From NCBI RefSeq assembly GCF_030272615.1, contig NC_081406.1, forward strand, positions 474,655,400-474,719,399: a DNA stretch of 64,000 nt. Direction: 5' to 3'. The notes under the pieces are model-generated. The model saw only the letters and a list, made by a program, of their open reading frames with translations. It had not been told where the DNA came from and did not search any database. This document shows positions 33,123 to 45,252 of the stretch, piece after piece; the first letter of the stretch is position 1, and each line of letters opens with the position of its first letter. Origin of the DNA: Cryptomeria japonica (lineage: Eukaryota; Streptophyta; Pinopsida; Cupressales; Cupressaceae). The translations under genes were made by a program, and so were the position numbers.

Positions 33123-33406
33123 TGTTTACCCTTTGGGTGAACAGTTTTTAGAACATACAGATAGAATGCTTAATGAAAGACAATAATGCCATAGATACCG
33201 GATAAGATCAAGCGAATATAAGAGATACTATTCCATTCATAATCATGTCTCTTTACAAGTTACCTTCCGTGGTATATAAAGGTACCGAGGGGATGCGAGG
33301 GGCAACCGTCACACCCATAACTACCATCCCTCGGTTACCTTACTAACAAAGTAAAGTACTACCTAATTAACTATGGTTTTATTCCCGTACAATATTACCG
33401 CCAACA
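33123..33406 (-). repeat. Gypsy 5' LTR
   Basis: 284 bp partner of 23740-24024. On the minus strand CTTTATATACC (about 33271-33281) is a plausible TATA box about 125 bp into the LTR. It ends GGTAAACA followed by the primer site. Confidence 0.93.
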
Positions 33407-33411
33407 ATTGG

Positions 33412-33948
33412 AGGTCATGTTAAAGCTTCATTTTAGGCATTGTCAATTAATTTATGCAACATTATAGAAGAAGTTTTGTCGAGCCTTTACATATTGCCTT
33501 CCCACTCAAAAGATAGTATTTGTTAGAAGTCATCTACTTTCGATGTCCTTCAAGTCAGTCAGTTGAAGCCTTATGCTGAAAAGATACTAATTTGATTCAT
33601 TACTCTTCTTGCTAGAGCATCTTGGTAAGATGATGTTGGGGTTTCAATCCCCTTTTGTGAGCCAAAGGTTCTTTGGATTTCTGTCTCCAAAACATCTTTT
33701 CTTTGGCTTAAATCTTTTCCAAATGATTCCCCAGCTGCATCCCACCCTCTAATAGATGATGTGATAAAATTTATGGCTGCCACTTTTCATTCACCCCCTT
33801 CAATTCTTCTTCATGCCTCATCTTGTCAATATAGATGTTGCCCAAGGCTGAACTGTTTGAATTTAAGAGGCATTCTTTAGTGTTTTTTAGTTGTTTAATT
33901 AGCTTATACATACATCCAACAATCTTTCCATTATTCTGCTATTATGTT
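33412..33948. other. Spacer; one unidentified minus-strand frame
   Basis: An open frame of 70 codons on the minus strand (33571-33783, MAAINFITSSIRGWDAAGES...) has no domain I recognise and no other support. The rest is A+T-rich and unassigned. Confidence 0.3.
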
Positions 33949-34782
33949 ATTATAAGCAAAGTTTTAAAACTCGGACTCGCCACGGACTCGGCAAACCAAA
34001 AAATTGGACTCGGACTCGGACTCGGACTCGTGAAAGAATCGCGAAAGACTCGGCAAAAAAAAAAATGTAGTTTTACAAAAAAACATAAAGAAATTAATGC
34101 ATTTAGAGAACATAAGAGCCATAATTGAAACATTACACATGCCATATGATCTCCAAACACTCAATATTTGAAATTTCATCATTCATACTCATAGTTTTAA
34201 ACTTTAAAATGTATAATAGCAGCATAAGTTTATAAATGTTTACAAAATTACATATAATGATAGGTCTAGATCTTGGGGGAGAGAGTAGAGAGAGGGGATA
34301 GAGGAAGAGTGATAGGGAGATAGATAGGTCTAAAATCTGGGGCAGATAAAGTGAGTGAGATAGAGAGGGCGAGAGAATGCTAATAGGAGCCTACTGATTA
34401 CTGAAATTTGACTAAGTCTGAAAATTTAAAAGATCTTCTAAAACCTAGAATTTGCATTATAATTCCTAGAGATCTGAAACCACTCTCAAACATCCTGCCA
34501 ATATATACATGAAATATAACTTAAAGTATAAGTATATTGACTTGAAGAGAATGAGATTGACTTGAAAAAAAAGATTTAGATAATTTTTTGACGTGTTTTC
34601 TGGGTTGCACGAGTCTAGTCAAAAGACTTGCGAGTCCAAGCGAAAGACTCGCGCGAGTCAATTGGAAAGACTTGTGAGTCTTTTTGAGACTCGCCAGGAC
34701 TCGCCTCGCGAGTCCATGGTGAGTCGACTCATGGCGCCACGTCCAGTGGCGAGTCCATGAGTTTTAAAACTATGATTATAAG
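33949..34782. mobile_element. Non-autonomous hAT, deletion derivative of the element at 1-3454
   Basis: Element 33957-34774 (818 bp) with perfect 8-bp duplications ATTATAAG (33949-33956, 34775-34782). Terminal inverted repeats: CAAAGTTTTAAAACTCGGAC at the left and CATAGTTTTAAAACTCATGG read inward from the right. Its first ~300 bases match 1-210 and its last ~170 match 3285-3454. The transposase interior is replaced by about 340 unrelated bases with GATAGAGAG-type purine repeats (34265-34380). It has no coding capacity and must have moved with a relative's transposase. Confidence 0.95.
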
Positions 34783-36047
34783 TTCCCACAAAGCTTCATT
34801 AGGCAACTACATCTTCTCAAATTTGAAAAAGCTATCCAATAAGATTCACTTTGTTTTGATTGAGAAGATAATTGGAACATGGTGAGAACCAAACAACATT
34901 AATATATTGTCATTTCCCCTTTGTAATGTCCCCTAATAGGTTTAGGCCTGTTTTAACCATAATTAATCTATTTCTATACATTTTGACTTAAAACTAACTT
35001 GAGTAGGAGACAAATCTATCTTAACATGAATCAAATCAGTGTTATTGTTATCACAAAAGCTTGCACCCTTGCTAAGCTATCAACTCAGCAACCTTGTGAA
35101 ACATGGAAACAACCCCGAAGTGTGGGACCTTGCGCAAGGGGGTTGAATCTCCGGAGAAGGCCAACTTCCTTCTCATTCCAGGTGCAGGTGTTGAACTAAC
35201 TCAACACTTCAAAACTTACTACTAAGCCTATCCTAACAACTTGCAGAGGCAAAAGGAAGAGGGAATTGCTTGAAATAAAAGGAGGTGATCCACCAAGAAG
35301 AGATTGTTCCTCTCCCTATCCAAATGACACAAGTAATTAACTAAAACACCCTGAAGATGCACAACTTTCAGTTATATGAGTAACCCCAATGCATAGATGA
35401 AGGTTAGAATCCACTGAATGCCAAGAGGGGAGAAGGATTCCCACAAGTCACACTCAGAAAACTAGTTAACACAACATATATGAAGAGAAAGAGCCACAAC
35501 ATGCACCTATGATGAAGGTAAGAAAGCATACACAACATAAATAGGTTGAAAGAAGGCAAGAATAGTGTTCTTCAATTAATCATAAGGCCAAACGCCAGTC
35601 TTACAGTTGCAGAAATGCAAAAATTACAAGTCTTCAAGAGAAGAGAAGAGCATAAGAAAGCTCAAGGCAGCAGGGAGAGAACCCTTTACAATGAGGCTTA
35701 ACAGCCTTATATAGAAAAATGGGTTACAATGGTGATCATGACCCCTGCATGTCAGTCTGGAAGTGCAGGGAAGTGCATGCACCTGACTTGTACATGCAAG
35801 CAACCTAGCCATACCTCCAAAGGCAATTCTCAGGAGGATAGATTGATTGACCTTCCAAAGTCAGGCATGACATAAGTCACCAAGCATGGCCCCGTACCTC
35901 CCTTGATGGAAATCCTGCCAAAAACATTAAATGCACCCCTGTGGCTCCACAAAAAAAGTGCATAATTCACCCAATTGTCGGAGCATTTAAAGCCTTGAGT
36001 GTCGATCACACCATCCGGAAGTGTTGCAAGTCGGAAGTAGTTTGGAA
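34783..36047. other. Spacer; possible LTR-like promoter on minus strand
   Basis: No gene recognised. TATATAAGG lies on the minus strand at about 35705-35713 and precedes (minus direction) a stretch typical of a transcribed leader; the palindrome cluster lies 330 bases upstream of it. I could not find matching LTR ends. Confidence 0.35.
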
Positions 36048-36499
36048 AACTTCGGAGACCGGGGTCTCCGTAGTTGGGGAACTTCGGGGACCAGGGTCTC
36101 CGTAGTTGGGGAACTTTGGAGACCAGGGTCTCCGTAGTTGGACAAGGAACTTCGGAACCTGGGGGTTCCGGAGTTCCGGGGTTGAAGACTAAGGAACTTC
36201 GGAACCTGAGGGTTTCGGAGTTTCGGGGTTGAAGACTTAGGAACTTGGGGAACTTCGGAGACCGGGGTCTCCGTAATTGGGGAACTTCGGGGACTGGGGT
36301 CTCCGTAGTTGGGGAACTTTGGAGACCGGGGTTTCCGTAGTTGGACAAGGAACTTTAGAACCTGGGGGTTCCGGAGTTCCGGGGTTGAAGACAAAAGAAA
36401 AGCTAAGGGAAGGAAGGGAACTTCGGAAACTTGGAGTTCCGGAGCAGGAAAGAAAGAAGCTAAGGCAAAGAAACTCGAAACCTCAGGGTTCCGAAGTTC
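36048..36499. repeat. Second cluster of short palindromes (11 units)
   Basis: Units of 28-33 nt such as AACTTCGGAGAC-CGGG-GTCTCCGTAGTT (36048-36075) and GGAACTTCGGAACC-TGGG-GGTTCCGGAGTTCC (36146-36177). Positions: 36048-36075, 36080-36107, 36112-36139, 36146-36177, 36193-36224, 36251-36278, 36283-36310, 36315-36342, 36349-36380, 36418-36445, 36470-36499. The block 36048-36177 is duplicated as 36251-36380 (offset 203). As in the cluster at 3899, each unit is a hairpin with a G-rich centre, but the primary sequence differs. Confidence 0.85.
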
Positions 36500-37235
36500 T
36501 GGGCTAGAGGAAGAGAGGGCCAAGGAACTTCCGACAAGACAACACTTCAAACCATGATTTCACTGCTTTTCTCCTTGATCAACTGGGCAGCGCTGGTCCA
36601 TGGAACATATCTCTGATCGGTTCTCATTGATGGACCAAGGGTGTCATAAAATGGCAACAGTTATCATAATCGTCTTCCTGATATTGAATTGATAATTCAA
36701 TCTGATTTATAGTCTCAGACTTATTTGTTCATTCAAATTACTATTTCTATATATATTTATATATATATATATATGTTTATTTATTTTCAGATTGTATTAT
36801 ACTACATGTTTTACTGCAGAGTAGTTCTTATAAAATATTATAGTAATTATAATCGTTATATTATTTTCAATAATTATATTATTATTAACTTCTGCATAAG
36901 GACATTATCAGACTTCATATATTAAGCATACATATTAAGCACATCCCTATGCATACCACCAAGAACAAGGATGTCACTGCCTGTAATTTAATAACAGTTC
37001 TAATCTGAACTAACCCATATTAACAGTATTATACTATTTAAACAGTTTGTATTAATAGTATTAGTTTTTAGACCACTATGTTAGGTTGACCATCATATTA
37101 CAATATGTTAATAGTATCATTGTGTACTAACATAATTGTATTAATATTGATTGTATTAGTATTCCTCGTATCCGCAATATTAAGTTATTATAAATGTCAA
37201 TATTGAATTATATTAACAAGAGTAAATTTTACTAC
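36500..37235. other. A+T-rich spacer with TA repeats
   Basis: A (TA)n microsatellite lies at about 36749-36778. The part at 37020-37200 shares TTAATAGTAT.ATT.TGTA.TAACATAATTG with the A+T-rich core of the hAT element at 16857 (around 17455-17520), so it may be a piece of a related element. No gene. Confidence 0.35.
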
Positions 37236-37246
37236 AAGTGTTAATT

Positions 37247-38990
37247 TTTTTTTTTTTTTGATAAAAGTGGATGAACCACTGAAATTATATTAAATTTTTT
37301 AATATTTTTTACATGGTGTCTCGTTCAATGAGCACTGAAGGGAAAGAACTAGTAAGAAAACCCTTCAGTATAGCTCAAAAGAACAGAAGCCTATCTACCC
37401 ATTACAATAGCCCATAGGCAACCCACAAAAAAACCCCAGATTACATCACCAATCACATTAGATATAAAGGAAGCTTGAGAGAAGCTTGTAGGAACCAGTG
37501 AAGAAGATAACATCAGAAACAAGAAGCCACCATATCCTGAACAAAATCAGTGCCAACACCCCAAAAAACCAATCTGTCTATGCCCCACATGTATCCAAGG
37601 CCCTGCAGAGAACAAAACACAAAGCCAGAAGGGAACCAAGTAAAAGCAATCCTGTCAGCATAAGAATGGTTAGCAAACAAATGCCCATCCATATAAGGAG
37701 CAAAGAAGGATGAAGAAAACCCTCAGGAATCACAATGAGGCCGATCCACAAAATAGTCCATAGTAAAAGCCATAATAGCAGCAGCAGGATAAGGAGCCAT
37801 CTACACCACCATATTAACTGTACTTTCCAGTTCCTCAGAAGAAGCCAACAACCACCAATTTTGCCAAGAACTCTCCAAATAAAGTAGAGCATTATGTATT
37901 TAGAAATAAAAAACACAAAACAAGAATGAATATCATACCTGCACACCATCCGGAATATAATAAGGGAAAGGATAACCGTTGCATGATTATCTTGTCATCA
38001 TAAGAGAAAATGCCGAGCAAAAAACCTCAAACCAAAAGATGAAATTTCCTCTTATCTTACAACAGAACCACTCATTAAGACAACTTCCAAGACAACAGAA
38101 CGACCACAAGGCGTAATGATTCAGCAGAAGGAGTAATTCCACATAATGTGAAACGAAAGCTCATGGCTAAGTTACCCCCATCCAACCGTAAAGAAAAATG
38201 ATTACCAAGAAAGCAGAAGATTAGAATCAATGTAGTTTAACAAAATCCAGCCACGAAAACTAATGATTAGCACCGGAGATCTGATACCAAATCAGCCCCC
38301 AAAATATCCAATGGAAACCGGGGTACCCATCAACCGTGATGATATCCCATAAACCCATCATGTAGCTTCATGGAACCAGATAATGCCAATCAAGAAGTCC
38401 AATAAATACCAAAACTGCCAGTCAATCATAAGATTACACACGGACCATACAATTTCATTCTTATACATTGCCCAACAACTTACCAAAAGCTGTAGAAAGT
38501 AAAATAGAGAAAGACCAAACGACAATCTCCGAAATATCAAAAGAAGACGAGGATAACCATCAACAGAGGTATCCATAATATTAAAAAATGCAGCCAAAGA
38601 ACAACATGAGAAACAACCCAAAACCTGATCACTATCAAAAAATGTCAGCCGAGCATAGTTTGCCCCTCCATTCTCCATACTTAATAAGGAGCTACTACCA
38701 GAAATAGCTACAACAAAGATGCTGCCATAAGGCAGAACAACATCCCCCCTATAGCCATCCAAGGAAGTGAAACACCCCATAAAACAAGGAGAAGGGAGAG
38801 GACACTCGGACAAAAGGCAGGTCACCCCAAAAAATAGAAACCACAACAAACTCTCTCCTTAATGAGGAGATTCTCCCAATAAATGTCAACAACAAAGATA
38901 TTGCCCAAAAGACCAACACCTTTATTATGGGCACTTGTGAAAGAACACCCACACCAAGAGTAGGGGATGAGGGAAGTTTCTGGATGGAAG
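37247..38990 (-). other. LINE 3' untranslated region
   Basis: About 1.7 kb between the RNase H end and the poly-A tail. An open frame at 38849-38358 on the same strand has no recognisable domain and is probably chance or a decayed tail. The last bases before the tail read AAAGTGGATGAACCAC when seen on the plus strand. Confidence 0.6.
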
Positions 38991-40446
38991 AACTGCTAAG
39001 AGAGAAGCTTCATGTAGGAGATAGGAATGTTCGAAGGGGCAAGTTCTATATAATCAGCACCCTCAACAACAGCCTTGTTAGCTATAAAATCTGCAAAGAC
39101 ATTGATCTCTCTAAAACAGTGAGAAATAGAGAAAGTGGAAAAACCTTTTAGTCATAGGAGAATATGATATAAAAAATACTGCAAGTGCCAAGAGAGACAC
39201 TTTTTGCTGGCAATCGCCTGAAAGACCAGCATTGAATCACCTTCAATAACAATATCCTTAATGTTTAAAGAAAGAGCTAGATCAAGCCCAAAGGATAAAG
39301 CCTGAAACTCAGCCACATTATTAGTGCCATGGCCAATATATTTACCCACTGCTTCGATGAACTTTGAAGAGTGATAAAAAATAATTACCCCAATCCCAGA
39401 CCTCCCCGGATTACCCTTAGAAGCCCCATCAAACTGAAGTTTGAATGAAGGGAAAGGAGGACTCCTCCATTTAGCCATCTTGCGATTAAGAAGCGAAGAA
39501 AATCCATCTGATATAACCCCATGAGAAGGCATCAAATGAAGCGAAGACCATCGCCAAGTGACCCAATTATCCCAATGAGAAAAGGACCTGAGATGATCTA
39601 AATTTTTATGAATGAAAGAAATCACCACTTCACTAATGGAGGCTTGAATTTTACCAATTATGTCTGCCAAAGTCGCAAATTTATGTTTGAAGATTCTTGA
39701 ATTTCTTTCAAGCCAAAGATTCCAAATCACCAGAGATGGAGCGACAACCCAAAGAGATGAGTAGAATGAAGAGGGAAACAACAAGGGCCATGCCATAAAT
39801 TGTGAAAGTAGATTAGAACAGAGAGCGGAAGACCATCCTAACATATCAAAAAACCAATACCAACATTCAGAAGCAACAACAGGAAAAGGTGATCCACCGA
39901 TTCCATACAATAACCACAGAAAACACAAGGAAAAACTGCTGTAATCCCAAGCCTATCCAATCGCATCCCAGTAAGGACTCTATCTTGGACTGCCAACTAA
40001 GCAAAAGCCCCTGCCGCAGGATGCCAAAAAAGCTTAGTAGGCCAAGAAGAGTGCAAAGGGGCCTGAACCAAAGACTTGTACCCATCTTTGATTGAATAGG
40101 AGCTTGATTTATTTTTAACCCAAACCAAAGAGTCCTCCTTATTAAGGAAAACTAGAGGTCTTTTACGAATTTCATCTACAAAAGCTAAAATAAGATTGTT
40201 ATCAATAGACAAGGGAGGGATATCCTTCCATTTAGCCACTAAACATGGGCCTGATGAGACAATATTAAAATAATCTGCAACAAGAGGCCCCCAAAGATCC
40301 GATAGAATATCAGGCAAAGGGGACCAGTCACGAATAGCTAAGAGAGTAGGATGCCCATTCCAAACTTCATTCCAAAATCGGGCCTTTTTCCCACTATGGA
40401 CAACCCAAGATAGATGTGGTAAGACCACCTCCCTACAAGAAACCAA
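38991..40446 (-). pseudogene. LINE ORF2 C-terminus: zinc-binding segment and RNase H
   Basis: 40446-39997 gives KARFWNEVWNG...LVWVKNKSSSYSIKDGYKSL and, after a stop, LFWHPAAGAFA, the zf-RVT-type segment of plant LINEs. From 39928 to 39152 it continues with NLWLERNSRIF and the RNase H domain LQFDGASKGNPGRSGIGVI (Asp), NNVAEFQALSFGL (Glu) and IVIEGDSMLV (Asp). A frameshift near 39150 leads to HCFREINVFADFIANKA, the last His/Asp motif. RNase H would remove template RNA. At least two frameshifts and one stop. Confidence 0.85.
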
Positions 40447-40546
40447 AAAATTCTAGAATGCAGAGCCCTTTGGAAGGGATGTTGCAGTAAAAATCCTTTC
40501 TCTAGATGCTCCCCTTAAATACTTGGTGAGCATGACGAAAGCCCAT

Positions 40547-42697
40547 TTACTGAGGGTCTGCATATAACTTCCAAATCAATTTTGCCCCCAATGCTTTATT
40601 CTGCAAAACTAGATCACGGATACCCGCCCCCCCCAGCTCCTTGGGACGACAAATTTTATCCCAAGCAAGAAGAGGGATCTTCTTTTTACCTCCAAAGTTA
40701 TCATTCCAAAGGAAGGTTCTAAGGGAAACCTTAATATCCTTAATAACTTGAGATGGAGCTTGTAGGATAGACATCAAATATGTAGGAATGGCATTCAACA
40801 CTAATTTGATTAAAATGATCTTACCAGCCATCGTAAGCCACTTATGATTCCAGGAGGAAATTCTGGAGGTTATTGAATGAACAACTTTATCCCAAAAGGA
40901 GGTCTTTTCCAATCCCAAAAAGAAAGGAATGCCTAAGTACATACATGGAAAGGTTCCAACTTGAAAACTCCAGAAGCGGGTAAGTGTATCCTGAACTAGA
41001 GTGGGGACATTCACAAAAAAGACTTTAGACTTCTGATTATTAACTTGTTGTCCAGAAAAAGCAGCATAATTAGAAATAATTTTCTTAATAACTTGGGCTT
41101 CCCTCATAGAGGCCACCCCAAATAGAAGCGTATCATCAGCAAATAAGCAATGAGATTGTGAAGAAGGGAGACCATCGACTTTGATGCCTGACCATAAACC
41201 AGATGCCGTAGCACTAGAGATAGCCCTACTTAATGCTTCCACCAAAAGAATAAACAAAAAAGGAGATAGGGGGTCTCCTTGCCTAATTCCTCGGGAGGAA
41301 GCAAAGAAACCCGAGGGAGAGCCATTAATCAAAATTGAAAAGCGGGCAGAGGATATACATGAAAACACCCACTTAACCCAACTATGCGAAAACCCTAAAC
41401 GATACAAAACCGCCACCATGGACTGCCAATTAACCCGATCATAAGCTTTAAGCATGTCTAGTTTAAGAATCATGGCTGGGACCTTTTGATGGGATATGGA
41501 GTGCAGGATTTCGTGAGCTACAATGGCACCTTCAGAAGTTTCTCGACTAGGCACAAAACCACCCTGCTCCAAGGAAATTACCCGAGGAAGGAGCTTAGAC
41601 AACCTAACCGAAATTGCCTTAGTAAAGATTTTATTTAAGGTAGTACACAAGGCAATCGGACGAAAGTCCGAAAAAGAGGTAGGGTTATCTACTTTCGGGA
41701 TGATAGCAATAAGAGTGGTATTAATTTCTCTTAGTATCGACCTATTCCTTCTAGATTCCTCCAATGCTAGCAGTACATCATTTGCTATAAAATCCCAACA
41801 TTTCTGAAAGAATAAAGCCGTAAATCCATTCGGACCTGGCGCCTTTTCCGGGTGCATGGAAAAGACACTCTCTTTTAATTTAGCCAAAGAAAAGGGGGCC
41901 ATAAGCATCCTATTATCCTCTTGAGACACTAAAGGGGGGATCGAATTTACAAACTCATCATCCACCAACACCGGTTCTGCTGAAAGAAGAGACTTAAAAA
42001 ACCTAACAGCTTTGGCAGCTATATCATCCTCATCCATCAGATTGTTACCATTAGAGTCAGTAATACAAGAAATTCGATTACAAAGTCTCTTGAGCTTAGA
42101 AGAGGAGTGAAAGAATTTAGTATTTCGATCGCCTTCGGAAAGCCAAAGGTCCCTAGACTTCTGTCTCCGATAAGATTCTTCCCTAGCCAAGGTCTCACTC
42201 AACTGCGGGTTCAACAACTTTAGCTTATCATACATTAAGGAAGACATACCTGAAGCAACAATGCTTTCATTTAGCTGCCCAATTTCCTCCAGAATCCTAG
42301 CCTTTTCACCAAAAATATTCTTAAAATGCATCACATTCCAATCCTTTATCCTTAACTTTAAAAAGCCCATTTTCTTAAAAAGCTGAAACATCCGAGACCT
42401 AGGAAAAAATGGAGCTGAAGTCCACCATTGTTTTAAGGAAGATAAAAACGATTGGTCCCTAAACCACATTGGCTCAAACTTGAAAGGTAACTTTCTAGGA
42501 GCCCTATCCTCAAATATATTGAACTGAATTGGGAAATGATCAGAACCAGTAAAGGGGAGAATTGAGGACACAAAGTCCTGTCCTGAATTAAACCAGTTAT
42601 CTGAAACCATAAAGCGATCCAGCCTTTCCGAAATTTGACAAAAGTCCCTTCGCATGTTAGTCCCATGTAAATGACCCATTAAGAGGTTTACAATCAA
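40547..42697 (-). pseudogene. LINE ORF2 reverse transcriptase
   Basis: A 716-codon open frame. Its start holds the end of the endonuclease (SDHFPI, the catalytic His region). Then come the RT motifs: FRPIALCTTLNKIFTKAIS, LEQGGFVPSRETSEGAIVAHE, ILKLDMLKAYDRVNW (Asp), GIRQGDPLSPFLFIL, LFADDTLLFG (catalytic FADD) and TMAGKIILIKLVLNAIPTYLMS. It lost its link to the upstream endonuclease frame at about 42660, where the two frames overlap. Although the frame itself is open, no full ORF2 can be translated. Confidence 0.93.
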
Positions 42698-43217
42698 CCA
42701 AATTCAGGGAGTGAATAAAGTTGCAAAAGTCTGACATAGAATGTTTATTAGGGATGATTCCCCTAGCCTTTTCATCCATACTAGTAATTGCATTAAAATC
42801 TCCCCCAAAAATCATAAAAACATTCCGCAGAGGAGTAGCAAGAGAAACCAAAATATTCCAAAGATTTCTTTTTTCTAGAACCCCAGATGGACCGTAGACA
42901 TTAAATAACCAGAATTTTAAACTTGACATCCTACTCTTAACCAGCCCAAGCATCCAATTGGATGATGAAGCAATTAATGAGAAATGTACACTAGAATCAT
43001 TCCAAAGGACTGCCAGCCCACCCGAAGCACCAGAAGAGGGAGATGAGCAAGAATTCCATACTTTCCAAGAAGAAAATAACCTATCAGCCGAAGACAAATT
43101 TAGCTTAGTTTCTTGTAGCAATACTAAATCACACTTCATTAAGTCCAATTGTGACTTAATCAAGCGTCGTTTGTTAGGGGCGTTTAAGCCCCTAACATTC
43201 CAAGATATAATCCTCAT
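42657..43217 (-). pseudogene. LINE ORF2 endonuclease, first part
   Basis: Begins MRIISWNVRGLNAPNKRRLI, the standard plant L1 endonuclease start (apurinic-type nuclease). It includes LVLLQETKLN (Glu), WLFNVYGPS and FGGDFNAI (Asp/Asn). It ends by frameshift at 42657, and the rest of the domain is in the next frame. The ATG at 43217-43215 overlaps the TGA of ORF1 as ATGA, suggesting ORF2 is reached by termination-reinitiation. Confidence 0.9.
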
Positions 43218-45252
43218 TGGGCCTGAGGGGAAGCATCAACTCCTCTCAAAACATTCAAAGAAAGTGGAGAAACCAATCCTGCCGAAAAAACCTTATGCAG
43301 ACTTCGTTTGGTAGCTAAGGCTCTTGTGAGAGGTGGACTAAAGGGTTTCTTTGATCTTTTCTTTCTAGAGGTCTCCAAAGAAGAAAGAATAGTTGTTTGA
43401 ATTCCTGCATCAATTTCTAATTTAGTCTTAGTATGCTTGGGTTTGCGACCCCTTTTCCCCGGAGTGGACAAGGGTGAGGTAGGGAGAAGAGGGGTTTGAA
43501 CCAAAGGGAGCCCGGGAGTGACCTCCACGAGTGCCTTATCTACCCTAACCTCCTCCTTATCTGAGACCAAGGGAGCCAGGGATGACACAAGACCTGAAGC
43601 CAACAAAGCCTTATCCATGTTGAGAAGCTCAAAAGAGTTATTGGTGGGAAAAGCAACCAAGTCCTTCTCCAAAGAACCCAGATCAACCGAAATCGAAGAA
43701 ATTACCTTATTTGCTAAAGGAGAATTAAGAGAGACCTTATTAGTGTAAACAATATCCTGGATCTGAGCAATGAGATGCTCGTTTGGAACAACGTCAATAC
43801 CCACGGGTTTGTCACTAACTATCAAAACCTCAGGGATTCGTGTTTCAACTTCTAAGATATTACCCACATCTGGAACAATACCAGCAGCCACAGATTTATT
43901 TAAAACATCAAGGATTCATGGTTCAGCCCCTAAGATATTTCCCAACTCAACCACATGTTCAGAAGACAATCCCATATTTGGAGTGTCATTAGAATTTTCC
44001 AGAAGGGGAGCATTCGACAGACCAATCCTCGAGGAAGGAACAAAGTTCTTAGGTACTGCTGCTGGAACCCTAGAAGTGAAAGTTTTCTTCAAGGGGGAAG
44101 GAGGATTAGCAACAGCCCCAACAAATTGACCTTTATTCCAGGCAAAAGTGTCCACATTCTAATCAAAAGGAGATTCAGTATCCCTTGATCCAAATCGAAT
44201 AGATTTCATATGAAAAAACAAGGGAGAATCCATAGTTATTACAGAGCAACCAAAATCCTCAGAGTCCCTGACCAGATTTTGACGCCACAAACCAAACGGA
44301 GACCGAATGTTGCAGAACTTTGGCAGGGAGATTTTAGGGGAAATTAAAACACAAATTTTGACAACCAACACCCCATCCTCAAACAGCAAATCGGACAACA
44401 GAAATTTTCCTAACGAATCCCAATTTTTGTTAAAATATTAGATTCAACGAATTCTGATGGTAAAAGAGGAAGTTTAAACCACATAGGAACCTGTTTTGGG
44501 CCAACCCTAGAAGCCGCTAGAAAGGGTTTCCAACTCTCCACAAAAATCAGGTTTTTCTCAAGCCAAAAAAATGGAATACTCAAAGCCTTATCTCTAGCAG
44601 ATGTAGAATCAAACACAATGATAAACGAACTTGCAGAGAGAACATGGAAATACAAAGTGCCATACCAGTGTGCATGAAGTTTATAATGGAGCTTGGACAG
44701 AGGAATAGAATCACCCCACACCTAAATCACGACTGCCAAAGCCCAAAGATCACGAGCCTTCTTCCCCAAAATGGCATCCAAGGCATCAATCAAAGGAACC
44801 GAGAACGGAGCAGGCTGAGAGGGTGATTCCACATTCGACAAATGACCTCCCAAATCCTTTGAAATTGATTGCAAATTCGCAGAGGCATTCGGCCGAGCCT
44901 TATTTCTAGAAACCCTAGCATTTCGTTTTTGCTTGCCCTTTTGCCCATTCCCCATATTTCGATTACTGTCCCGATTCTGATGCAGCCGAAAAAACCCTTT
45001 GAAATATGCAGAAGAAGGGAAATCATGTTGGAGTATTTTATCCTCTGTCAAGCGAGCAGGTGAAGCCAAGACATCAATCCATTTGCCATCCTGAAAAACC
45101 CACTGCGGAATATGTCCTGCCCGAGAGCCAAAAGGATCTTTGGGGGGGAGCAGATCAGACACCGCCTCATCCCCCCAACGCCTGTTCCGTTGCATGCCGA
45201 ACACCTCATCCCCGATCGCTCGCTCATCCCGAAAACTCGCTCGCTCACCCAC
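43214..45252 (-). pseudogene. LINE ORF1 (DUF4283-like), damaged
   Basis: Starts MGERASFRDERAIGDEVFGM at 45252. It holds a basic stretch (NGQKGKQKRNARVSRNKARP). A TAG at 44724-44722 lies in frame within a DUF4283-like region (DALDAILGKKARDLWALAV, then WYGTLYFHVLSASSFIIVFDSTSARDKAL and FFWLEKNLIFVESWKPF). After a frameshift near 44400 the frame continues to 43214 with stops at 44159 and 43916. A basic tail (GKRGRKPKHTKTK, SRKKRSKKP) precedes the end. ORF1 would bind LINE RNA. A CCHC knuckle was not seen. The domain name is from pattern memory. Confidence 0.75.

Larger units (their letters stand above)
23740..33406 (-). mobile_element. Gypsy LTR retrotransposon with extra 3' frame
   Basis: 9.67-kb element on the minus strand: LTR (33123-33406), primer site, gag with zinc knuckles, protease, reverse transcriptase, RNase H, integrase, an extra 830-codon frame, purine tract, LTR (23740-24024). 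Integrase following RNase H defines Gypsy. The flanks ATTGA (23735-23739) and ATTGG (33407-33411) match at 4 of 5 positions. By eye the LTRs differ at about 9 of 285 positions (about 3%). Gag-pol has several frameshifts and stops; many changes look like G-to-A or C-to-T, as expected for a methylated, silenced element (inference). Confidence 0.93.

Noticed and set aside
35830-36550. Minus-strand frames of 170-187 codons rich in PSFPNYGDP repeats
   Set aside because: They read the palindrome repeats; periodic residues reflect the DNA repeat and no known domain or start context supports a gene.
38358-38849. 163-codon frame in the LINE 3' region
   Set aside because: No recognisable domain; lies between RNase H and poly-A tail and is best taken as untranslated sequence.
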